From positions 54,602,017 to 54,666,016 of the forward strand of contig OX411543.1 in NCBI GenBank assembly GCA_948146395.1: a DNA stretch of 64,000 nucleotides. The letters are read 5' to 3'. The position numbers and the translations under genes are program-made. Source of the stretch: Fragum whitleyi (taxonomy: Eukaryota; Mollusca; Bivalvia; Cardiida; Cardiidae). The notes under the pieces were generated by a model. The model worked only from the letters and a program-made list of their open reading frames with translations. It was not told the DNA's origin and made no database searches. How positions within the stretch are numbered: the stretch's first letter is position 1; every line of letters starts with the position of its first letter. This document shows, one piece after another, positions 56,746 to 64,000 of the stretch.

Positions 56746-57650
56746 TTCAAAATAATTCTAAAAACATACACCTTATTTTCTCGATGTCCAAGCTGTATGC
56801 ATCCTCTGAAAATAATAGTTCTGGTCAATTGCAATTACACATAGGGTTTGTTTTTGGGGTTTTAAGAGATGTTCAAAGAGAGAATATGTTGATTTCATGG
56901 AGGTATGAAACTAAAAAAACTTATCAAATGGTTTGAATGCGCGAAGCGGATTCAAACATGAGTGTGGTCATATTTTAGTTACTTCCCTCCATGAAAGCAA
57001 CAAATATCTTAATAAAAGCAAAACATACAGCAAAAATGTTAAGATTTACTCTCATATACATGGATTGTTTAAGGATCTACTTTCTGTGGACGCTTACAAA
57101 AGGGATGCGTATTTCAGTATTGATTTCATAAAGTAATGAAGCCAATTTTTTCGGCCAATCAGTATGCACGAATCTTGGTAAAGATAACTAGAATTTAAGA
57201 TAATATCATTTTTCTAATTATTATTATTTACATGTATACTGTATTTAGGACATATATGTATTTTTGAAGATATGTAGCATCTGTTAAATGAGTCTGTGCG
57301 CGACATTTTCAACAATTTGAAATGTTCGTGAGGTGTAAACATTGGAGGCGTTGACATCCATAATTTGTAAGTATTAAGTTACCAGATGGCCTATAGATAC
57401 TTTGAGACCTTCTCTATCTACTGAACGCATAGTGATGACTGGTCAGACTGTTCGAATGCAAAGGCTGGTCAGAGTCTTTGCTTTGCTCATATTTGAAATT
57501 GTTGGAAATCTCACGCACAGGCTCAATCTAATGTAAAATTCGCCGTTTCCTTCGCTGTACGTGTTGGACCGTATTTATCTCCTTCTTATAACTTAGTCCA
57601 AAACTATTATTGCATCATCATCGACTGAAAAAGAAAGAAAATGAATATCA
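56746..57650. other. Unassigned DNA with a short repeat
   Basis: A 67-codon frame at 56933-57136 is unsupported. 57440-57525 (GGTCAGACTGTTCGAATGCA...TCACGCACAGGC) is a second copy of the text that flanks the family V element at 59350 and serves as its uninterrupted site. Confidence 0.45.
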
Positions 57651-58065
57651 ACTTAGCTCCACAGGTCGACGTCCACTGGGGCTTTTGTCATGGCGCTATC
57701 CGTCGTCTTTGTCCTTGCGTCAGTGCGTTTTTTCGTCCGGGTGCCCGCCCGATCGTAGATATTTTCTTTAAAAATCTTCTCCAAAGAACTTACTGGATGA
57801 ATTTCAATCAAACTTCACGGGAATGATTTTTTGTGACCCTCTATCAAGGTTGTTGAAGAAATTTCGGTGAAAAAAAAACCTGTATGGTTGGTTGTCAATT
57901 CCCTATATGCTATCTAGTGAAAACGTAGAAAATCATTTTCTCATGAAGTTATGAACGAATTTCAACCATTTCATCATTTGATGACCCTGTATCAGACTTG
58001 AAAAATGTGATTGGATGTAAAAATGCCAATTATGGAAGGAGGACATTTTTTTCTAATTTTGTATT
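57651..58065 (+). repeat. Family B fragment
   Basis: CTTAGCTCCACAGGTCGACGTCCACTGGGGCTTTTGTCATGGCG and units with CTTACTGGATGAATTTCAATCAAACTTCACGGG; no right end. Confidence 0.65.
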
Positions 58066-58223
58066 TCCATCAGACACCAAGCTTTGACAGCAGCCTAGAC
58101 AATCAAACATAGCAATTATACTGAACCACAAAAGAAACGTCGCATTCGGACAATCTAATTTATATACAAGGGCGTAACTACCATTACGCAAGTGCATAAT
58201 AGAAAAACCCTCTTTCGAAAAAT

Positions 58224-58298
58224 GTTGATGAATTATCATAACATCGAAACTACAGCTTATTACAGCTGTAGTTACGATGTTTTGATTATTCATCAACA
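58224..58298. repeat. 75-base fold-back, family J
   Basis: GTTGATGAATTATCATAACATCG and CGATGTTTTGATTATTCATCAAC are outer arms; AACTACAGCT and AGCTGTAGTT form the inner stem. Only a few mismatches. Confidence 0.85.
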
Positions 58299-59150
58299 CT
58301 CAAATCATAGAAAAGGGGGGCGGACGGAGGACACTCATCTTTTTTCACAGTCCACATATCGCCTTTATCATATATATTCTATGTTGGTTGCCCTCTGAGT
58401 GCGTATAAATTTCATAATCCTAGTTACGCTTATGATATAGGAATCTTTCGATAAAAAGGCTTGTTTTCTAACTTTCAACGAACACTCATTTTCCAAGTTT
58501 ATTTAAAACACCAATGCTAGCAATAGATCAGATAACGACGATACGTGCGAACCATGTCGAACACCAAACATTAGACCTTACAGGTATGGCGACACCATAC
58601 TAACTCAAATCTAAAGAATGATTGGCGATATGGTCTCTAAATGTATGGGTGTTTGTGTAGACATAATTTTGTGTAGTTTGGGGGATTTTGATAGGGACGA
58701 TTTCCAAAGGTATTGTCAAAGAACAAAAGTTTCTTGAAAATTCGAGGATTTATTTGCACAAACGAGCTGTTTTGTATCAATTAATGGTTCTAAGCCTTTT
58801 GGTGAATAGCTGTTATCCGCCATATAAAGCATAGTTGATTTCAGTCTAAGAAATCTTTAAATTCTTTTTTAGAAGATATAAGCAAGAAGAAATAAGCAAC
58901 ATTTGATTTTTGCAAAATTCCACTGACAGGTTCATCCAATCTAATGAAGAGAGTGCCAACTCTATGCATAACCCAATTTAACAGCCAAGCATGGAACCTA
59001 AATATACATTTTCAGAGTCCCTGAGCCAAGCAAACATTTTAACAAAGGGGTATTTTTCTTTAACTTGGAGATCATTTGAATTTATTGTGACCAAGGAACA
59101 TCAAGGTTCACATAGTTTTCACTATGTTTACAATTCCAAATTATACGACG

Positions 59151-59182
<32 letters not shown>

Positions 59183-59230
59183 GTTCAGTATAGAATATTC
59201 GCTGAACACTTGAATTAGTGTGCTCATTGT
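58299..59230. other. Unassigned DNA ending in a T21/(GT)n run
   Basis: No exon seen. 59151-59171 is a T homopolymer followed by GTGTGTGTGTG. The minus-strand exon at 59656 must splice into a later exon somewhere below; I could not find one with confidence here. Confidence 0.4.
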
Positions 59231-59349
59231 GTGCAAAGCGGGGTATAAACTGAAAGCAGTTTGCACCCTTTGGTCATCCTGAACGCCGGACTTGTCAGAC
59301 TGTACGGATGCATAGGCTGACAAGAGGCTTTTGTTTGTGCCGGCACATA
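59231..59349. repeat. Half palindrome P1 and flank repeat
   Basis: GTGCAAAGCGGGGTATAAACTG...AGTTTGCACC...GGTCATCCTGAACG is the right half of the P1 palindrome. 59288-59349 then matches 57440-57500. Confidence 0.6.
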
Positions 59350-59609
59350 TGTGACCAGTCACGCGAAAAGGGACAATCGGAAAATTCTGTGGAATGAATT
59401 ATTGAAAAAGAGATTTGATCCAGCATAGGTCAACCAGAAGTCGCATTTCAAAAATTCTTTCACTGGAAGGTAGATTGATTATTCTAGATTCAGAAAATAA
59501 GCACGGTGGAAAAAGTTTCGACCCTAGTCAGTCTGCGCAGTCTGCGCAGTCTGACTAGGCTCGATGCTTTACGCACTACCCAGATGGTCTCTTCACGTGA
59601 CGGATCACA
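59350..59609 (+). mobile_element. MITE family V, best-preserved copy
   Basis: TGTGACCAGTCACGCGAAAAGGGAC and GTCTCTTCACGTGACGGATCACA are terminal inverted repeats. Interior holds CCAGAAGTCGCATTTCAAAAATT, TTTCGACCCTAGTCAGTC and a TGCGCAGTC triplication. It sits in a repeat whose empty form is at 57480-57525 (CTCATATTTGAAAT). Confidence 0.85.
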
Positions 59610-59655
59610 TTTGAAATTCTTTGAAATGTCACGCACAGGCCCCAAGTATACTCAC

Positions 59656-62101
59656 CTGCATTTCTTCTAGCTTTTACCCCTGGCTGACCTCCTTTTGATC
59701 TATCCCTCATATGGCGTTTCATAATTCTGTTCTTTAAAGTCATGTTTAAGACATCTCTGGCTTTGATAAGGGGTGGCATTTTCTTATAAGAAAGTTTGTT
59801 TGTATCGCTGAATACTGGGTTATGTCCTTTAACTGATTCTTGGGCAAGTAATACATCGATGGCTTTTTTGTCTGGAAACATGTAAGTTAACTGTGGAAAA
59901 CACGATTTAAAGTCCTCGAATTTTACCAATTTGTTACATTTTAATGAATCAACGGGTAGATTATAGTGTTTGATAAAGGTGAGCTCCTCTTCGTCAGAAC
60001 AAGTTAACAAATGCACATTTAATACTTTATCGAATGCGTATATTAATTGATCAACACCGCAACCGTCAAAATATAACTGACATACTGCTTCCACTAAACA
60101 GTATCGACCATTTCGATCTTTTCTTGTTAATTCTAAACAAGATATACTTCTATTGTTAATCCACTCCGCTTGTATTTTAAAGGTATTTGGTGGTATTTGC
60201 TTTGTGGTTTGTTTACTTTCATTTGTCACCAAGTCTACATTTTGAGCGGATTGTTCTTTCTCTAGATAGGAAAATGTCAATTCACCTCGTGCTTCATCAT
60301 CTATTGAAAATGTAGGCTTTATTGGTACAAGTGCTTTTGACCTTCTTTCAGGATCGGTCTTGTCGAATGTTTTTTGTGAATTCTTTTCTTTGTTGCTTAC
60401 GGAAGAGTGTATTGGAACTGATGGAAATAAGGACTGCATCTGTGTGAGTCGATTCATAAATGGTTTGCTGGAAGGAGGTATAAGCCATTTGGGTATTTTT
60501 CCGTCAATATTTCCTTTATATGGGTCATGGTTAAACGAGACTTGGTCCTTTTCAGCATATTGCTGACAGTGTCCTTCTTGCATTTCATAAGATAAATATT
60601 GGTTCGACATAGCTTGTATTGGATTAATGCTCGTGTTAGAATTAGCTGTAGGGCGTACATTTTCCCTTGAACGCACCGTGCTATCTACACGTATATGTGA
60701 ACAAGAGATAAGGGGAGGCGGTCTTAATCTAGGAGAGGACCCAAAATTAGACGTAGGCCGATGAACACTTTCTGCAATGGAACCTTTCTCTTGGGTTCCG
60801 GTGCGAAAACCATTTTGGAGGCCTGATATCTTCGAAGCGGGTGCTTTATCAAATATTTCTAAACGCTGTTGACCTTTTTGTTGCAAGCTAAGGTGATCCT
60901 GATTATGATTTTGTTGTATTGATTTGGGCGTTTTCAGTAAGTGTAGGTTCATTGCTGCAACTTGTTCCATTGCAGCCCTCTTTCCTTGTTCGCGAGCGAT
61001 TCTGATACTTTCATCTTTGAAAATTCTTTCAAAATGGTGTGTGTATATATCAGATTTTGAAATATTTATGTCCGATTCGGGTGCTTTTCTGTTACAACTC
61101 GTTTGTTCTTTACTTCGAATAAATCGTAGATCCTCTTTCGAATTATACTGAATAATGCTAGGATTCTGAGTCATTTGTATTTCCGATATTAGTGGCTTAT
61201 GGTTTGATTCGTAACTCTTTATCATTTGGATTTCCTGTAATTTTGCATATTTTAAAGGATTCGGTGATGGGAGAATAATAATATCTACTGGGTCTACACG
61301 CTGAAGTTCTTTAACCTTAATCAGTCTATCGAACTCTGAAAACGTGAACTCAACACCAACTTCCCTGCAGAGACTATTTAGAGCCTTGCATTCTCGCTTT
61401 GTAGGGATAAAATTGTCAACTATCTTATTAGTCAATAATCCAGCCGCAAACTGAATTACATACAAGGGAACATAACTCTCACCATCGCGAATTAAGTATG
61501 GTGTTACAGTATTCTTGACTTGCAGCCAACCTGTTTGTTGCTTACGTTCGTGTTTGTATCTTTTCTCGGCGGCATCTTGATGCGCATTTTTCAATGTGTT
61601 GAAGAACTTGACAAAATCTCTAAGTGGAACTATCAAAGCATTTGTATCAAAATCTTTCTTGCCATATTCCTCATTACAGTGGTGAAAATTGATTTCATTT
61701 AAAAGTTTTGCTTCATTTTCTGTTACGGAATAACTTTTGAATGGGGCATATTTTCTAAAATCACTAGAAAATGATTTGGGATAGCGACTTAAGAGCTTCA
61801 ATTCCAAGATTCGGATAGATACAAACTGTCTTTCTTTCCGAAGAATGTATGGTATATTTACATTATCTATTACGGTCCATCCAAATATTCCTTTGATGCT
61901 GGGAAAATCTGGAAGATTCTCGATGTTGAAGTATTTCGTTTTCTCACCATGTTCAGGTTGATATTCACTATGTACAGAGGAGAGCTCGTGTTGATTTTCT
62001 GGTATCCCAATTAACGCTGCTTCTTGCTGAAGCTGAGTCTGGCTCTGTTGTGGGAAGGTCAGATCATTCCGCTCTAGTTTGATTTCAGGTTGTTTTTGCA
62101 T
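59656..62101 (-). CDS. Large coding exon of an unrecognised protein with duplicated module
   Basis: 815 codons plus 1 base. I start at the ATG at 62101-62099 because TTGTTCTTTCCCCAG, a good acceptor, ends 3 bases before it and a family V repeat lies just upstream; the frame itself is open 24 codons further. The exon ends AAATGCAG|GTGAGTATAC, so the gene goes on below 59655. Module 1 (about residues 72-170: GWTVIDNVNIPYILRKERQF) and module 2 (about 190-265: GWLQVKNTVTPYLIRDGESY) are clearly homologous. A diverged third copy may lie at 650-740 (ELTRKDRNGRYC). The Ser/Gln-rich middle (270-640) looks disordered. Residues 780-815 are basic (KNRIMKRHMRDRSKGGQPG), a possible nuclear-targeting or nucleic-acid-binding stretch. 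No signal peptide, no membrane segment. I do not recognise the family. Confidence 0.8.
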
Positions 62102-62130
62102 TATCTGGGGAAAGAACAAGCGAAAATAAA
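62102..62130 (-). promoter_or_regulatory. 3' splice site before the unknown gene's coding exon
   Basis: On the minus strand TTATTTTCGCTTGTTCTTTCCCCAG precedes ATAATGC. The pyrimidine tract and CAG fit a standard acceptor, implying a 5' UTR exon further upstream (higher coordinates). Confidence 0.65.
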
Positions 62131-62260
62131 TTTGTGACCCGTCAAGCGAATAAGGACTATCTTGGTAGTGCATTAAGTGTCGATCTTAGTCAGACTGCGC
62201 GAATAGCGCAGCCTGACTAGGGACAAAACTTTTCGAAATTGGCTTATTTTCTATAAAAAG
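62131..62260 (-). repeat. MITE family V, half copy
   Basis: TTGTGACCCGTCAAGCGAATAAGGAC, GGTAGTGCATTAAGTGTCGATC and CAGCCTGACTAGGGACAAAACTTTTCGAAATTGGCTTATTTTCT follow the order of the right half of family V in inverse orientation. Lies directly upstream of the splice acceptor of the unknown gene. Confidence 0.75.
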
Positions 62261-63085
62261 AATGATCATTTCGAGAGGTAACACCGAATTGACTCACTGA
62301 AGTGTAACGTTATTGGACGTCGTTGTCAGTTGTGTGTGTGAGCGGTTTTTGGGGTTTTTTTTCGGAGGTCAAAGAAATGCGTTTCATTTCAAACAACTAT
62401 TATCTCTATCGGTACCTTAAATTATATCAATATGGAAATGTTCGAAAGGTAAAATTATTCATGTTCAGTAGTGTATCAATTATTTTCAATGTGTAGAATC
62501 TCTGTAATAACGAAAAAGTCAATCTTGTATAAATAAAAGAATTGAAGTTCTGAATAAGTAAAACCAACTACACAAAGAGACTAAGGAAAAGTTTGGTGTT
62601 ATTGGTCCTATTTTATTGTACAAACTTTTCTAACTCGAGGAACATTTCTTGCAGGTAGTATTTCCACATTTTTTCCAATCGATCGAACAGAAACGCGCAA
62701 CGATACACATCAATAAAATGATAAAGCGAGGCTTTTTTTTTTTTTTTTTTTTTTTTGAAAAACATTGCAGCTATCTACTAAGATTTTTATTTCCTCAAAT
62801 TGTCATTTAATCAGATTTTGGCTACCCTTCCCGAAAAATGGCAAAAAATAACTTAATTTAAAAAAGCGTGTCCTTTTTTAAGACCTTTTCAATGCAAAAC
62901 CGTGAATGGAATAAAAACACATATACCAATTTTTTAAAGCAGAAATGAAAAGTCGCCATTTTTCCTCATTTAGCTGGGTCTCACTTCTAATAAATATTTT
63001 ATAGGGATGTTTTTAGCGAAATGACATTTGCTGAGCAAGCTCTAGAAATCTAAGCTTGCAAAGTTTCACAAAGATGAAAAACGTC
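62261..63085. other. Presumed intron or upstream DNA of the unknown gene
   Basis: No exon seen. A T homopolymer of about 25 bases lies at 62732-62756. Confidence 0.4.
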
Positions 63086-63306
63086 GGCCCGCTTTACTAA
63101 ATATCTTACGATCTTTTTTTGTGTGTAAGTCAAAAATTAAAATGTTTCGACAGAAGAAGCTAAATATGGAATTCTACCATGCGTCATCCCATCGGAATCG
63201 TCATCTAAAGGCGATTTCTATGAGATATTGCAATCCAGAATCTATCAAAGAATATAATCCCCATTAATTTTTTATGATTTTGACTTATGATTAATTCAAC
63301 GGGCCC
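63086..63306. mobile_element. MITE family G, copy 4
   Basis: GGCCCGCTTTACTAAATATCTTACGATC to TTAATTCAACGGGCCCC. Shares GTCAAAAATTAAAATG, GCGTCATCCCATCGGAATCGTC and GAGATATTGCAATCCAGAATC with the other copies; ends GGCCCG/CGGGCC are inverse. Confidence 0.75.
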
Positions 63307-64000
63307 CTTATCCCCGATTTCATGACATTTTTTTACATATATACTTAGTTCCAAAAGAAAGTGTGCACTTTTGAATTTTGAATATCTCTGCAATTATGAT
63401 ATCTCTCGTGATGAAATTTTGCATGACTATCCCCAAGAGTATGCGCAAACGATATTTGAAAACAAAAATCACGCAATGAGTAAACATTTACTGCTAAATT
63501 AAGACATTTGATTTTGTATGGTTTGCATGTGCAACACGCGTTTGACGAATAATTGGTCTGAAAATGCATTCAGTTCAATCTTTGCGGCTTTTCTAAGTAT
63601 AAAATCACATCTTCAATACAATTGTGCTTGATGTTACAGCGTAGTTTGACTACCAATAAAAGTTGTTGAATAAAATCGAACCCTATCAGATTTAGAACGT
63701 CATTAAAATTGGTTGAGAATTTATGTTCCAATAGAAATCGAGGTCATCATTTTGTAAGGTCTTCAATAAACAAATCGAGATGTCATAAAACGCCATGGCA
63801 CCATTCATCGACAAGTTACTTGCCTAACAACATAGCAATGTCTAACGTTGACGTACACGTAACGTCTGCATAAAAATTAAAACATTTGTTTTGAAATGGC
63901 TTGGAATGGCTTCATAAACTCTATATGGCAACATCAACACATAGCTTTTACCATAGAAAAAGTTGTAAGGAGGTCAAATCGCAACAATTTATGTTCTGCC
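63307..64000. other. Unassigned DNA at the window end
   Basis: No gene, RNA or repeat that I can support; open frame 63345-63569 on the minus strand has no recognisable content. Confidence 0.4.

Noticed and set aside
56933..57136. 67-codon open frame as a downstream exon of the unknown gene
   Set aside because: It is on the plus strand, while the unknown gene is on the minus strand, and it lacks splice sites.
59151..59181. T21 plus GT run as a poly(A) tail of a minus-strand retrocopy
   Set aside because: No coding or SINE body adjoins it in the right orientation; it looks like a simple homopolymer.

Overview
The window looks like nuclear DNA of an invertebrate animal, most likely a bivalve mollusc. 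It is AT-rich and intron-rich, with two tRNA-headed SINE families, many fold-back elements, and many copies of repeats that start with a T-tract plus AGCTCACC/AGCTCCAC and end in CTCTTGTT. The bivalve call rests on my memory of such repeats in clam and mussel DNA and is moderate. I see no prokaryotic operon, CRISPR array, rRNA or viral gene.

The main gene is on the plus strand, 7544-41033. It is a complete non-lysosomal glucosylceramidase (GBA2, GH116) in 18 coding exons. All splice phases join into an open frame of 826 codons plus stop. By my alignment, every catalytic residue known from the family is kept: nucleophile E455, acid/base D605, and D466, H521, E790, R799 and R805. Its introns are packed with repeats and with decayed or fresh copies of its own exons (exons 6, 12 and 13). 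A 41-bp minisatellite starts about 15 bases after the exon 16 donor.

On the minus strand, 62101-59656 is one large coding exon (815 codons plus 1 base) of an unrecognised protein. It has a duplicated module and perhaps a third, diverged copy. It has a clean acceptor 3 bases before the ATG and a clean donor at its end, so the gene continues below 59655. A possible very small three-exon gene (52 aa) lies at 4655-5047, upstream of GBA2.

Layout: 1-4600 repeats and unassigned DNA; 4655-5400 possible microprotein gene; 5400-7543 SINE pieces and a degenerate 160-bp tandem; 7544-41033 GBA2; 41034-59600 almost entirely repeats, with nested elements at 50-56 kb; 59656-62101 unknown gene; then repeats and unassigned DNA to the end.

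The most interesting pattern is a set of repeat families (A to F below) with different sequences but one shared architecture. Each has a T-tract, then a family-specific word X at the left end that folds back with a nearby X', a TGTCCGTC-rich stretch and internal 140-160-bp tandem units. At the right it has X' again, a short hairpin and CTCTTGTT. Two natural filled/empty comparisons inside this window show insertion next to T with no target duplication. That matches the asymmetric-TIR, T-T inserting Helitron2/Helentron type known from other animals.
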